Below, in pieces: positions 12,581 through 26,499 of a stretch of 64,000 bases of DNA (its first letter is position 1; every line of letters starts with the position of its first letter). The stretch comes from Ochotona curzoniae. Its lineage: Eukaryota > Chordata > Mammalia > Lagomorpha > Ochotonidae. Position numbers and translations under genes: made by a program. Under the pieces are notes generated by a model. The model made no database searches and was not told the origin of the DNA. It saw only the letters and a list, made by a program, of their open reading frames with translations. The stretch is from assembly GCF_017591425.1 (NCBI RefSeq), contig NW_024467119.1:26881001-26945000 (forward strand). Direction: 5' to 3'.

Positions 12581-12730
12581 GTGGTCAATTGCCTTTTTAT
12601 TTAATCATGTAGAAGACATCCTTTTGTGAACCTAAAGGTTGCATTTGCACCCCCTCTCAAAGGAGAAACAACAACATAAACCTGAAAAAATAACCCATTT
12701 GTAGAAATCCCTGAAAAAAAAAAGTGTAGG

Positions 12731-12821
12731 TGTGTGTGTGTGTGTGTGTGTTTTAACAGCACTCTTGTCTTGTTGAAAGGAAAAATCTTAGACTCGGCAC
12801 TTTGCTTTCTCAGCATATTTG

Positions 12822-12856
<35 letters not shown>
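12731..12856. repeat. Two (TG)n microsatellites
   Basis: TG runs at 12731-12751 and 12823-12856, separated by about 70 bp of unique sequence that includes 'cagcatatttgtag'. Both are candidate length polymorphisms. Confidence 0.93.
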
Positions 12857-12857
<1 letters not shown>

Positions 12858-14768
12858 TTATAACCTACATATATTGTCTGTCATGCATCAGCAACCTCTG
12901 TATACTGAAGCTCCAAGGAAAACCTTCTAAAATAGCTTTGTTGCAAAGACACAAAAAAGCATTTAGGAACTTTGGCAAGAATGATACTCTTGAGCCATGT
13001 TCAATTTGAAACGTGAATGGAAAGTCACACTGCGTGGCGAAGGCAGTTACTCAGGATGCTCTGCTGCATCTGTCATTCAAAGAGAGAGATGCCAACAGTA
13101 CACAGAGCTGGTGCACACTGTGGCCTGTGTGCATCCTGGACAAGGCTTCTGGGAAGGCAGTCTAACCACAGTGTTGCAGATTCTGAGGGAGAAATGAAGC
13201 AGGAAACCTGTCACTCGGCGGAACAGTTTTACAGAACTGGAAGTGATCTTTGCATAGGCTTATTCAGATAATAGTTTCATAAGATTTCAAAATTGTATCA
13301 TTTTGCTCATTAAAACATAATAACTTGACAGTTCTTATGGTTTGAAGTGGAAGGGCCTTCATCAGTCAAGTCCAGTCAGTCAGTACACTATACCTGACCA
13401 TCCAGGTTCCTTCACTCTTCAGGGTCAGTGTTTTTATATTCTCACCAGTGTTGGGGGTATGTGGCGGCACTCTTTGACTGTTGCTGAGCAGAGCTACAGT
13501 TATCCCGCCTCTGAATTGCAGGAGCTAGCTACAGTCCTTCCCCAGGCAGCCAACATAGGTACAAAATCAGTGCTTGGCACTACCACTTGTTTCTCTTTAT
13601 CTCAGCGTTTTGCTAAGTTGTTCAACTACCACTGGACAAACTTTCCAAGTTTCATATCCAGCCACCCATGCAGGATATGAGGCTGCCTTAGCATGCTACA
13701 GCTGGGATAAATATCGGGGTCTGTCATGACCGAGGGCACCCAGAGGTTCTGAATGCAGTGAAGAAGGATTTGTATGGCACTGGGTTATGCTCACTGGCCA
13801 AAGAACTTCTCAGAGAAGCCAGAGGCTTTCTTTCAACGTCATGTTCATAGTCTAAGAAGAGCCTTTTTGAGAGATCCACCGCCTACTAAGGCAAAGTCAC
13901 CCAAGGACAATTTTCAGGGTCTTCTATGTTCTGATACCAGAAATCTCAAAGCTTTGCTTTGTGTATGAGCCCACGCACGCCAGTGTGACTGCTCATCCCG
14001 ACCTTCCCCTACCTCACAGTGACTGATTTTTTTTTTTCAGTGACGGTATTTTTTCCCTCTATCCATGTAAATTAGCTTGAGTTGGGCCTATTATAGCCAC
14101 AGCAATAGGTCTCCTTAATGATCATGCTCAAGAAGTTTGGGATGAGTTTTATATCCTCCTTCCTGGAGAGAAGTAGGTCTGTAAAAATGTCTCCTTTTCC
14201 ATTAAACTCCATGTAGGAAGAGATATGTTGACTGAAGGGTCTGTTACATGATCTGTCCCCAAGAGCATCAACCACAGGATTCAAGGTTACCCATCGCTCT
14301 AGTTAACTGACAGTTTCTTCTGGGGTGTGTGGGGGAGAAGATCTTAAACATGACTTAGATATAAGGCATACAACTATATCTAAGGGTATTTGATACTGAT
14401 TTAGCAAAAACAACAGGTGATTAAGTATTTCATTAAATTGGGGCTAGTACTATAATCTATTGAAAGATATTATGGATTCTCCCTCAGAAAGTCTAAAGTA
14501 GAACAATATCTTATCATCGTGCAATAGTGTCAGTTCAGTTGTGCTGTGAGCAAAGAGCCGCCCCTGAGCCTTGGAAATCAAGTGTCTTCTTGTTTGTTTC
14601 GTAAAAGGTCAAGTGCTATTTGTTTAAGGGTGGGTTCTACATTTGAAAATGTTTGTCAGTATGCTGTCCGGGTTTGGATTCTGCTGACTTATTTCACTGC
14701 CGATTTAACTGGGTGGCAGTAAATGTCTTAATATAAGCAAATCTTCCATACAGCTGAGGGGTTTTTAA

Positions 14769-16466
<1,698 letters not shown>

Positions 16467-16544
16467 AACTTATCTACAAGGAAGTAATGAATTCAGAGGA
16501 AAAAACTAAAAATGGAGTAGTCAAGGGGCAGCCTTCTCCTTCAG
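16467..16544 (+). CDS. MAPK10: MAPK10 (JNK3) penultimate coding exon
   Basis: This 78-nt exon completes the Glu codon and then encodes LIYKEVMNSEEKTKN followed by GVVKGQPSPS. It ends with a single G that starts the next codon (donor 'tcag|gtactc'). The stretch NGVVKGQPSPS identifies the paralogue as JNK3. It corresponds to about residues 392-417, the basic and Ser/Pro-rich start of the tail beyond the kinase domain. Because the exon ends in phase 1, the choice of acceptor in the following exon decides between two C-termini. Confidence 0.97.
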
Positions 16545-17993
16545 GTACTCACTCTCAGTGAATAACCAATAAACCATACATGTCTATCTCCTTGTCCTTC
16601 GTGGGGGGATTGCAACCAATAGTATTGCTTACTGTGCAAACTGTTTCCCTATAACGATTTAACTTCATTTCTTCTGACACTTGGTGTGGTAATCCTTCTG
16701 GTTATTTGGACTGTAATGACCTAGCAGGAAAGTTCATTGACAACTAACTTAACGCAGTAATGAATACTGAAGAAATGTTAACTTGGATTGATGTGAAGAT
16801 AAATAAATACACTTCATCAAAATGCAGAATCAATGTTAGAAGTCCCTCCTGTAAAAACCTTTTACCTCATTCATTGTCTCTGTTTGAACTCCTCACAAAA
16901 TTGACATGATAATAAGTGAAGCATTTACCAAGATAAACTTTAATTAAAGCTGGCTAGGGAAATCTTTGTTTTGCTTTCTGGAATCTCACACGTGCTTGGA
17001 CATAACATGTATTTTGCTGTCCTAGTAATGTACTTTCAAATTACTGGAGGTAATTCACTTGTACCTATTAATGTCAAGACTTTTCCCTAAGATCTACCTT
17101 TCAAATATGAAGAGTTTTGGAAAATGCTATGGTTTATCTTCAGAATTAAACTGCACTCAGTTCATGCTGTCAGTAATGTAGGTTGGAAACGACTAGTTTA
17201 AGAAATCTGCTTCAGTATTCTGCCATTAATAAGTAAGTTTTTTTAAAAAAATGTGTTTTAAATTGTTTTAAGGAAAAAGAGGCAGGATAAACTCATCAAT
17301 CAATCATGCATTCTGATGTTACTTTGAATAGTTCAATTGTCCAGAACCACATGAAATCCAAGCAAATGCAATGCAGTTATAATGTTTTTCTCACCGGCAG
17401 ATTTAAAGAAACATTCAAATCTACCCCATGTATTAATTTTTGTCCACTGAGTTTAGAGAATCCACATAGTTTTCTTCCACCTTGCCTTTCCTACCTGGAC
17501 GTTTCAGTATCCACATTGACACACATCTTTACAAGCTGCTATTGGTTAAAGAACTAAGGGAGAATCCAACCATCCACAGACACTTTGCACAAAAACAGGA
17601 AAACTCTTTGTGGCAAGAAGTTTTTTTTTCTTATAAAAATTAAGAAATTGAATCATCAGGATCTAACAAATGGTAAACTATCTCAGTCTGGATTAGACAC
17701 ATTTTATTAGAACCTATTCTGTTCATTTTTAGCTCAAGTTTTCACTACTTCATTTCCATTCCATACTCTCTGTCTCAAAAGATTTGTCAAATATTTTCAA
17801 AAAAGAGGATTAGAGGTTAGTGTTAAACTGATTATAGAGTTAATTTTTGCTACCTTGTTTTTAAAACAAAAATATGCATTTTTAGTTTTTAGAAAGTATT
17901 ATGTATGTTGTACATTATAGGATATACCTACATATGATGAATGTGTACACAATGTAGAGATTATATGTACACAATGTACATAATGTAAAGATT

Positions 17994-18028
17994 AATTTCA
18001 GCTCCAGTCATGCACTGGAGTTGAAATT
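17994..18028. other. 15-bp inverted repeat (hairpin) in MAPK10 intron
   Basis: Left arm 'aatttcagctccagt' (17994-18008), 5-nt loop 'catgc', right arm 'actggagttgaaatt' (18014-18028). The arms pair over all 15 positions with one G-T wobble. It is immediately preceded by two near-copies of 'tgtacacaatgta' (about 17944-17980). The function is unknown. Confidence 0.85.
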
Positions 18029-18970
18029 TCATTCACTTATAAGGGACAACTATATATACCTGTCCCCCAATGATTAGTTTATTGGCCTCATGTTGGTAGC
18101 TTGAAATCAGTTAGTGAGGATTTACAGTGGGTGAATTGATGGACACTACAAATCAATACCTTATCCCTTGTAGAGCCAACTGGTAAATTTATACCAACAC
18201 AATCTCAACACATACTGTCTTTGTGGTAAATTACTAAAAAACAAAACAAAACCAAAAAAAAAACCTTAAAAGTTAGCTTTTCTAAATTTTTCATTATATT
18301 CACCTTTTCTTGTTAATGTTGGCAAAATTTGTTTTATTTTATAAATAGCTAGAAGAAAGCAATTTCAGAAAATAGAATTCTCAGCTATCATCTCAGCACT
18401 GGGATTCCTATAGCGAGGGAATAATGGTGCAATTTCTCTGGAACAAAATTATTCTAATACATAAGCCCGTGAAATAGTGATGCTTAAAAATGTAAACAGG
18501 AATTTCAATGTGCATTTGCAGCATAATTTATAGGTCTGAGATTCATTAGTAGAATTCTTGTATATCAAGAAAAAATAAATCCAATCTTCAGGTACATTTC
18601 TAAATAAGTAATTGCCCTCCCTTCTGCATCTGCTCTGATGTGCGGAATGATTTATTTTCTAGGATAGCATAGTTACCTGCTCCCGAATTGATGTGTAAAG
18701 ACTGCCAAGGGAACAGCAGTCTGTGAATAGAAATAGCTTAACCCTTTAAGCATTTGTTCAAGAATGTTGAACTACAGCAAGTATAGGTAGTCATCTAACT
18801 CGGCAGCTCTGTTCTCTTTTCTCCCTACCCTATTGCTCCTGAGAATGGACTCCCATAAGGGGCAGTGACTTTCTGGGAGAAAGATGCTTGGCTTCAAAAT
18901 GAGAAGACATTGTCCAACATCTCTAAACCAAAGAAAAAAATTTTCCAGAGGGTAGTCTGTCTCTCTGTCT

Positions 18971-19017
18971 ATCCATCCATCCATCCATCCATCCATCCAT
19001 CCATCCATCCATCCATC
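18971..19017. repeat. (ATCC)n microsatellite
   Basis: Close to twelve uninterrupted tetranucleotide units. It is read as repeated Met-Asp-Gly-Trp on the - strand and Ile/His/Pro/Ser on the + strand, which are artefact peptides. Likely length-polymorphic. Confidence 0.97.
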
Positions 19018-20704
19018 ACCTTCCTCCCTAATCTGAAGTGTGTTCTCTACTCTAGGAGTGTGTGTTTCCCAGTTACATTCACTAAAATTTAGTTCTTTCC
19101 CTGCAACAAATTTTTTTTTAATTAAAAAACATCAAGTACAAGGAGTTGAGGGTCAAGATCACAAGTGAAGGAAATGCATCTTAGTAATTTTTAAATTCTA
19201 ATAGGTTTTCTAATTTTTTATGTCTACCTTTGTTGTGGGTGGGTGTCAGAAAATTAATTTCTTCAAAACAAAAACAGAATAATGTTTTACCCTGAAACTA
19301 TGAGTTGTTTCCTGTTAGATAACTTCAAGGTGAAAACTTTTATTAATTTGGTTACCTCTTTCCATGAAATGTGCCTTTTGTTTGTTTTAAACAAATAACA
19401 GTAGCTAATATTATTCATTTGCAATTTATTGGTAATTTTAGTTACTAATGCCGTTTTACTGACAAAATGTGTAATGGTTTATTGATGTCCTTTGCTTTCT
19501 TTTAAGTAATATAGGGATAAGGAGTGTTGATCACATTGAACAGACATTTTGGGCAAATGGATATTGCAATTAGATTCACTTGTGTTCAGTTGTGTTGGAG
19601 AGATTCTCACAAGTTGCTCGACAATAAATTAAGCAGTTAATGTCAAGGGCCTTGTCTTGTCCTGTATGATTTATGGTTTTGTTCAGCTTGTTAATTGATC
19701 ATATGATAAGAAATTTGAATGGGTAATTCCAGAAAGCCACAGATGCTGCAGTTAAGGAAGTATTACTTTTGGTTCCATAGAGCAAAAAAAAAAAATTGAC
19801 CAACAGTGGACGTTATTTGGCAAATATCTCCTTTTAAAGTTTTCAGAAGCACACATTTCTGTGGTGTAATTATACTCATTCTGACCAATATCTGCCCTTC
19901 AGTATAACATCAATGAATGCAGAGTTGGAAAGAATTGGTTCAAAGGAATCAATGAGAATCAGCTTCAGCTTACTACTAGACAATACATATCCTCCACCCA
20001 CCATAACAGCATATGGGGAGGGTCTCAATTAAACAAGCAAATGTGATGGGAATTTTATAGAGTAAATATTGGAAAAGAAAACCTCTTTTAAAGAATTTGT
20101 ATCTAGTTATTAGTCTTGAGATCAATAATCTACACAAATCTAGAAATATAGTTGGCAAAGACTTTAGAAGACTTTGAAATTTGAATGGCTGGTTACAACT
20201 GCTATTTGCATTCTGCTTTGATAAAATAGTGAGCAAGAACACTCTGACACAGAAGATAATGACTAGGGGCCTCCAGCTAATGAACAAAAGAAGAGACAAC
20301 TACCTATGGGAAAACGTTTCTGTCAGAGAACTTTGCTAGAAGAGTACAGATAAAAGATATTCCAACTGAGTATCTTTTGTCAAATTGGGTACTTACCCTA
20401 TGTACCATAGTAGATATTTTGAACAACGGGAGAAATGAACTATAATGGAAGAAGCGCAAAGAAGCAAGGGAAAATAAATATGAGGAAATCACATAGCAAA
20501 CTGTATATAGGAAGGAGCTAATAGGTTGAATTACAACTCAAAATAATCCATCAATGTGTTGAAAATATGCTGGTGATTAAAATATGTGCAGCAGGATTAC
20601 TGTGTATTTGGTAAGCTTAGCTCACAGCATGATCCCCTGTTTTTGAAGAGTGTTTTAAAAGCTAAGCTGGCTTTTGCTGCTTTTACTTAGTATTTATTTG
20701 TTCT

Positions 20705-21046
20705 TATTTTTTATTTTATGTGAAAAGGTTAGAGAAAAAGGTAGTGAGAGTTTGGAAGGAAAGAGAAAGAAAATGTCCTTTTTCTTTATCTGTTAGCTCA
20801 TCCCACTTTGCCCCACAAATGTCTACAGTAGCTGTAGCTGATGGAGCTGGGCTAGGCCAAAACCAAGAACTCAATCCACTTCTCCCACGTTGGGTGCCAG
20901 GAACCTAATAGGTTGAGTTGTTACGTGTTGCCTCCTCGGATATACGTTAGCAGCAAACTGGTGTCTGGAGCTAAGACCCAAACCAATGCACTTTAGGATG
21001 AGGGCTTCCCTAGCAGTGCCTCAGCTGCTATACCAAATGCCCACCC
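20705..21046 (-). mobile_element. Old C-SINE relic, antisense
   Basis: 'gtgaaaaggttagagaaaaag', 'agctgggctaggccaaaacca', 'gaactcaatccacttctccca', 'ctggtgtctggagctaagacc' and 'cctcagctgctataccaaatg' follow antisense SINE order with an internal insertion. Strongly diverged. Confidence 0.65.
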
Positions 21047-21404
21047 TATTAATGTTATAGAAAGATATGAATTTTTATGTTAGGGGGAAATTCTCTTTAA
21101 CATTTTGTTGTAATTTTGCTAGCTGCAATTGGTTTTATTGATTTATAAACATCAAATTTGTTCCTAAAAGACTTAGTTAAACCTCATCTCATTTGTGTTT
21201 TAATTGTCACTGAATTTTAAATATGACCATATTCTTAGAATTGTATCTTTGAACTATATTGAATCTGTAAACATTTTAACTCTTTTTTAATTTGGCAATA
21301 GGGATTTGTCCCTATAATCAACTAAAAAATTTAAAAAAAAACCCAACACAAGACCAAGACTACTATGTAGAGATGCTTTAGAATATTTCATTTATCAAAA
21401 GTCA

Positions 21405-21725
21405 TGTTAAGACTTTATTTTAAGACCTCTTCTGGTTGGAAAGGCAGAACAGATTTATGGAGAGAAGGAGCAACAGAGAGAAAGATCTTTTATCCACTGG
21501 TCCACTCCCCAGAGCTGAGCTCCAAAGCCCAGAGCAGAGCCAATTTTAAGCCAGGAGCCAGGAGCTTCTTCTGGGTCACCCATGTGGGTGCAGCATCCAA
21601 AGGCTTTGGGCCATCCTCGACTGCTTTCTGAGGCAGGGAGCTGGATGGGAAGTAGAATAGCTGAGACACAAATATGAGATCTTCGTGCTTGCAAGGTGAG
21701 GAATTAGCCAATGAGCTATTCCACT
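21405..21725 (-). mobile_element. C-SINE, antisense, near full length
   Basis: Tail complement 'aagactttattttaagacc', 'ggaaaggcagaacagattta', 'actccccagagctgagc', 'aagccaggagccaggagctt', 'ggctttgggccatcctcgac', 'ggcagggagctggatggga' and 'cttgcaaggtgaggaattag'. Moderately diverged. Confidence 0.87.
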
Positions 21726-21859
21726 TTAAAAACTAGCATTTTTATCATAATTTAAATAAAATATATGACAAAAATCTTCCTGGTTGGACTGATGTTTTGG
21801 TAAATTATAATTTTTGTTATACATATAAATATATACATATATTTCATTTCTTAGCTTTC

Positions 21860-22560
21860 AATCCAGTAACACTGAGACTTCTTATTCAAATGCATTCATT
21901 TCCATTGTATAGAAATAAAACAGCATAATTCTTAATGACATCAAAAAGAAAAATATAGGAATAAATTTAACAACAGAAGTGCAAGTTTTGTACTCTGAAT
22001 CCTATATAACACTATTCTAAGACATTACAGAACTCCAAAATAAATTAAAAGACACTTCATTGTTGATGGCAAGATTTAATACAGCTAAGATGAAAATACT
22101 TCCTCAATTGAGTTAGATTAAACACAATACCTTTCAAAATCAGAGCTATTTGCTATGCATAACTTGTCATGCTGATTTTGAAATTCAAATGGAAATAGCT
22201 TGAGGAAGCACACAGCTTGATGATTCTTATTTTCTGAATTCAAAGGTACTAGAAGGCCAAAATATTCAAGAAATTATACCACCCACATAAAGGTATAGAG
22301 ATAAATCAGCAGGATAGAGAATCAAGAAATATATCCTCACATTTTTGATACATTTTTTTTGTGTGTGTGTATTTTAATAAGGATACCAAGAGAGTTCTGT
22401 GGACAGAGAAGAGTCTTTTCAATAAATTGTGCTAGGACAACTTGATCTCCCTGACCAAAACAACAAAAAAAAATGAGGATTGAATCTATCTCATAATATA
22501 AACAAAATGAGCCCCGAGATGGAGCACGGATGCACATGCTATAGGAACACATTACCCATT
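21860..22560 (+). mobile_element. L1 LINE ORF2 3' relic
   Basis: Sense L1 ORF2 text with many changes: 'gacatcaaaaagaaaaatatagg' then 'aataaatttaacaacag', 'ttgttgatggcaagatttaat', 'gattttgaaattcaaatggaa' and 'gaagagtcttttcaataaatt'. The frame is broken throughout, so no protein is made. Confidence 0.7.
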
Positions 22561-25500
22561 ATACAAATAGGCCATAAGAAAAAGTCATCTCATGTGTCAG
22601 ACTCACAGTTGATCAGCACTTTCTTTAGACACTTGCCTAATGTTAACCTCTATTCTTGATTATGAATATGGAAAGGTGAAAGAGTATTTTGAGAAGTCCA
22701 TCACAGTGACTGAATTATTCGAGATCGGAGTTTAAGAATGTAGTCTAGATTTTAATAGGTGATTATACCACAGATAGATTTAACAAAGAAATGATTTCAC
22801 AAAGCGTGCATTTGAGCACCCAGACTGCTTCTAAGGTAGGAGAGCCTGTGAGCTTGCCGTCCTGAGGCTATGAGAATATAATTATATTCTACCAAGCATT
22901 TGGCTTGTCTTCACTTTCTTGTCCTCACAGCTGCTGTCACTCAGAAAGCCTTTCCTTTCTGCTGAGATCAAAGTGAGATCAAAGAAGGAGCACCACAACA
23001 AGATTGCATGATGTAATTTACAGAGATGTGCGGGTGTTACAACATATGGGATCACAGTCAGTATTAAGGAGCTTCCATGTGAATCCAGACAAATATGGGC
23101 TGCAGCTGAACTGAGTAGGAGGCAGTGCTTTTTCAAACTACCACTGAGGAGACCTGTAAGATCCAGAAGGCAGCTCCTCTGAACTGAGATATGTCCTTTA
23201 GTCCACTCAGTACACTAACTGTGGCCAAAGACCCAGAGTCTAACAGATTTGCTGGAGATCAATTTAGGACGTTTAGAGAGTCATCACACTGTGGAAAGGA
23301 ATACTAATAGTTCACTCAAGGGAACAAGGAAATTGGACTTCCATTTCATCATTCCCTGCTCTGGGCTTAGCATCAATACCATCACAAACAACAATACTTC
23401 CTTCCTCTGCTCCAATTTAGATACCACACCATCTGTATATACATTATGGACATGGGAGCTATTTGGGGCTTGGATTAGAACCCTATGAACTCATAAGGAC
23501 AAGCATGCCAGTCATGTGGGAATTTAAATTTGTTAATGCTTCTTCAAAGAATCAAATACACCTCACTCAGGTGGAATTAGCTTGGCTCAATGTGATCAAT
23601 TTTCCCATTTCCCACCAGGGAGGTAGCTCAGAATATGTACCCCCTACATGTAAGCCAAGTGGTAAGCTGGACATGTGGATTCGTTTAACATTGAATCACA
23701 ATTGTCACCATGTCACTTTATTTTGGAGGTAATCCTGTCCCCTGAGCTATGTCCCATCCCACTTGAGTACTCTAATATCAAGTCAGTTATGTACTCACAG
23801 AACAATATCAGAGTCTTGAGTTGGGTTCAATGCAGAAGTTTTAATGTGAAGAGATATATGACATGTACTTAATTGTGCCCCAGGTTCATGTTTTTGTTCC
23901 CACAGTTGTTGCTGCATTATGGCTCCCCAGAGAGGCTATCCTTATATGCTCTTCAAGGAACTGTTGTTCTATAGGTCTGGAACTAGTTTGTGCTCCCAGA
24001 GCTGTGACCAAAAACTCAGAGACAGCGTTTGTCTTTATTGCTCTTGCCCAAGGGTCTAACTCATACCATCTGCTCTCCTGGTGACAACTAAACTAATCGG
24101 ATTGGCACACTTGATAGAAGGGTGCCTGAGGCCTGTGCTACCAAACTTTCTGTTTTTTTGAAATGCTTCCTGCGGGAGGACATCTAGTTCCACATGGCTT
24201 CCGTTCTTAATTAACTAGTACAGTGGGCAAAATGGGGAGAAAAGTTTGCCAATCACCTAAAAGACTCACCAAGGTTGGCCATCCTATAACGTCTCAGGGA
24301 AAGTTTGTACTTTATAGAGCAGTATTTCAATTATTGAATGGGTCTTACCTAACCATCACCATCATGAAGGAAAGCTTCAGGAATAGTACAGGGTCTTAAA
24401 TCATTTGGAGAGGGATAGCCCATCCTCTCTGCTGGAAACCATCCACCACATCCTGGAAGAGAGCAACGTCTTCACCGTTAGCTTGATGTTATTAGTGTCA
24501 TGGTACTAAGCAGCAGTGATGAGAAGAAAGAGGGCAAGTTCCTAGGTCACTAGGCTGTGATACAGAATAGGCTTATGCAGATACTCCTGGGGACAGCACA
24601 TGTGAAGTTGAACTTTGATGTGAAGTTGAACCTGTGTCTGGATTCTGTCTGCAGAGGGATGCTGAAAATGGCATCAGCTAAATGTAAAACAGCATCGGCA
24701 GAATAAAGAAAGGCTCTTTGTTTATTCTAATACTCAGGTCATACTAGAAATAGCAGCATGTGTGTGAAGCATGACCTTGTTAAATTCCTTTTTGTAGGAA
24801 ATTGTGCTATGATTATTTTCTTATTATTTAGGTTCATTCCTTATTTTTCCCTTCCCCAAGCTTGTTTTATCTGGACTACCCAGCCCCTCTTAGTGCCAGC
24901 TGTCCCTCCCATCACCCAAACATTAGGGCTCAGAGGAGAGGAGTGGACTGTTCCGCTCATCTTTCTAAAACTGTTTGTTTTCTTAACAGTGGTATAACCA
25001 CCTCTTATAGTACTCCAAAACGCCAAGTCTAGATAACTCATCTGTTTTCAATGTTCCTAGAGTACATGGCATTGCTTCTGTTCTCTTCTAAAGGCAACAA
25101 CAGCCCAAGCCACTGTCTGACACTGGGGAACAGAAAAGCATAGTCATAGTCCAAAGGTTCTTCCTTTTCAATCAGTTCAAAGTCATCGAGATGTTGTTGA
25201 ATCTTGATCTTGGCCCTCCCTGTCTATTGGTGGCCTGTTACTGCCTTTCTTCCTGCAGCAAGCCAGCTGCTTTCAGCCCACAGCTGTTCAAAGTCTAGAC
25301 TTATATTACAAGTCTAGCACACAGGCCTGTGGTTGCCATACAGGAATGCATGGCCAGTCAAGAGCACCCCATGAGACTTCCTTCTCCTTGCCTGCTTCTC
25401 ACTCTCCTGGAAGGCTCACCAACTGTGTCCCAGAAGCCAGAGTATGAGAACCTGTTGTCAAGTTGGAGGGTGCTGGGGGATCCAAGAAATGAATAACATC

Positions 25501-26216
25501 AAGATTACATGCATGTAATGTCTTGGGGGACTTATGTGCCAACAATAAGGGGTTTATAGGTTAAGCTACACGAAGGCAATCTATGGCAAACTGAATGAAC
25601 CTGCAGTTTTTCAAGGCACATATTAACATTCTAAACCTTTGATAAGGACATTTTAGTATGTAGTAGTGCAAGATAAATTCCTCAGTTTATGTTCATAAAT
25701 GTGTTTAGCCATGAACTTTGTGGTGACCATCAGGGGGTTACCTGAAGGGCAAGATTGTGGTTGCAAGAAAAATGGCTGTGGCTCAGTCCTGACAAAGAGC
25801 CTTGGTTATACTTCCCATAAGTCAGTGTTTTTCAACTTAATCGTATAATCTCTGAGGAGTTATTAAAAATGTAGAAGCTTTGGTCTCTCGCAAGGTTAAT
25901 TATATGCTGATACTGAAGATACGGGAGGTGATAGAGCTTGTGTAACTGGATGTTACTGTTTTGCTTTTTAATTACTGCAAGTGACTTAAATGCAGTGTAA
26001 GACTTAGTGACTGCACCAGCCTGAGACAACTCATGACCAGGTACTCTGCATTATTTCATCTCAATTTTCACGAGCTAATCAGGGTTTCTGGATCAGTGGG
26101 CCTTTGAAAATTTGCTAAGAAGAAACTGCATATCTTATTTTGCTTGCCCACTGCCTCCTCTTGAGTGACAAGAAGCTGGATCTGGCTCCAGATTTAGTCA
26201 TGTTGGTCTTCATTTT

Positions 26217-26226
26217 CTTAGCACAG
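26217..26226 (+). promoter_or_regulatory. MAPK10: Tandem 3' splice acceptors of the last MAPK10 exon
   Basis: Two AG dinucleotides lie 5 nt apart in 'ttcttag|cacag|gtgcagcag', giving exon starts at 26222 and 26227. The upstream exon supplies one G. The proximal site gives GCA CAG GTG CAG CAG TGA; the distal site gives GGT GCA GCA and a long tail. Both read-outs match known JNK3 C-terminal isoforms, so both sites are probably used. Confidence 0.93.
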
Positions 26227-26238
26227 GTGCAGCAGTGA
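26222..26238 (+). CDS. MAPK10: MAPK10 last exon, short-tail reading (alpha-1 type)
   Basis: With the proximal acceptor, the carried-over G plus CA gives Ala, then Gln-Val-Gln-Gln and a stop at 26236-26238. The C-terminus is therefore PSPSAQVQQ and, counting from human JNK3, the protein is about 422 residues. This tail lacks the Ser-rich segment and the terminal cysteine pair. Everything from 26239 on becomes 3' UTR in this transcript. The call is direct from phase and sequence; whether it is used in this species needs RNA. Confidence 0.88.
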
Positions 26239-26369
26239 ACAGCAGTGAGAGTCTCCCTCCATCCTCATCTGTCAACGACATCTCCTCCATGTCCACGGAC
26301 CAGACCCTGGCGTCTGACACTGACAGCAGCCTGGAAGCCTCGGCGGGACCCCTGGGTTGTTGCAGGTGA
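26227..26369 (+). CDS. MAPK10: MAPK10 last exon, long-tail reading (alpha-2 type)
   Basis: With the distal acceptor, G plus GT gives Gly, then [20 protein letters not shown], a Thr/Asp/Ser-rich stretch, and [10 protein letters not shown] before the stop at 26367-26369. This gives 94 residues of JNK3 in the window and a predicted full length of about 464, the size of the long human isoform. The tail is Ser/Thr-rich and ends in a Cys-Cys-Arg; the paired cysteines are reported palmitoylation sites in JNK3 that affect membrane and cytoskeletal targeting. The sequence matches the human tail I recall essentially residue for residue. Upstream exons of the gene lie outside the window. Confidence 0.96.
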
Positions 26370-26423
26370 CTAGCCGCCTGCCTGCGAAACCCAGCGTTCT
26401 TCAGGAGATGATGATGTGATGGA

Positions 26424-26455
<32 letters not shown>

Positions 26456-26459
26456 GTAG

Positions 26460-26497
<38 letters not shown>
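26424..26497. repeat. Compound (CA)n microsatellite in MAPK10 3' UTR
   Basis: Two CA blocks (26424-26455 and 26463-26497), with one interruption in the first and 'gtagacat' between them. On the mRNA this is a long CA-rich tract of the type bound by hnRNP L in other genes; any such role here is inference. Confidence 0.95.

Positions 26498-26499
<2 letters not shown>

Larger units (their letters stand above)
16545..26221 (+). other. MAPK10: MAPK10 last intron
   Basis: A 9.7-kb phase-1 intron. Recognisable content: a 15-bp-stem hairpin at 17994-18028, an ATCC microsatellite at 18971, SINE relics at 20.7-21.05 and 21.4-21.7 kb, and an L1 ORF2 relic at 21.9-22.6 kb. The 22.9-25.8 kb part is less AT-rich and holds no ORF I can defend; it may contain an old unassigned retroelement. 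The 25.82-25.91 kb text 'gtgtttttcaacttaatc' resembles one end of an old hAT relic. Elsewhere (16.6-17.9, 18.0-18.9, 19.1-20.6 kb) I see plain AT-rich intron. Confidence 0.8.

Noticed and set aside
13342..13680. 112-aa + strand ORF
   Set aside because: No recognisable domain, no splice support and ordinary intronic composition; an ORF of this length is expected by chance in a 64-kb window. The 115-aa ORF at 1333-1680 and 104-aa ORF at 10964-11278 were dropped for the same reason.
18971..19017. Regular repeat suggesting an array
   Set aside because: A simple tetranucleotide microsatellite with no spacers; not CRISPR or a minisatellite.
23160..24480. Possible retroelement or pseudogene in the MAPK10 last intron
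   Set aside because: Composition differs slightly from its surroundings, but I could not match it to a family or find a coherent reading frame, so I list it only as unassigned intron.
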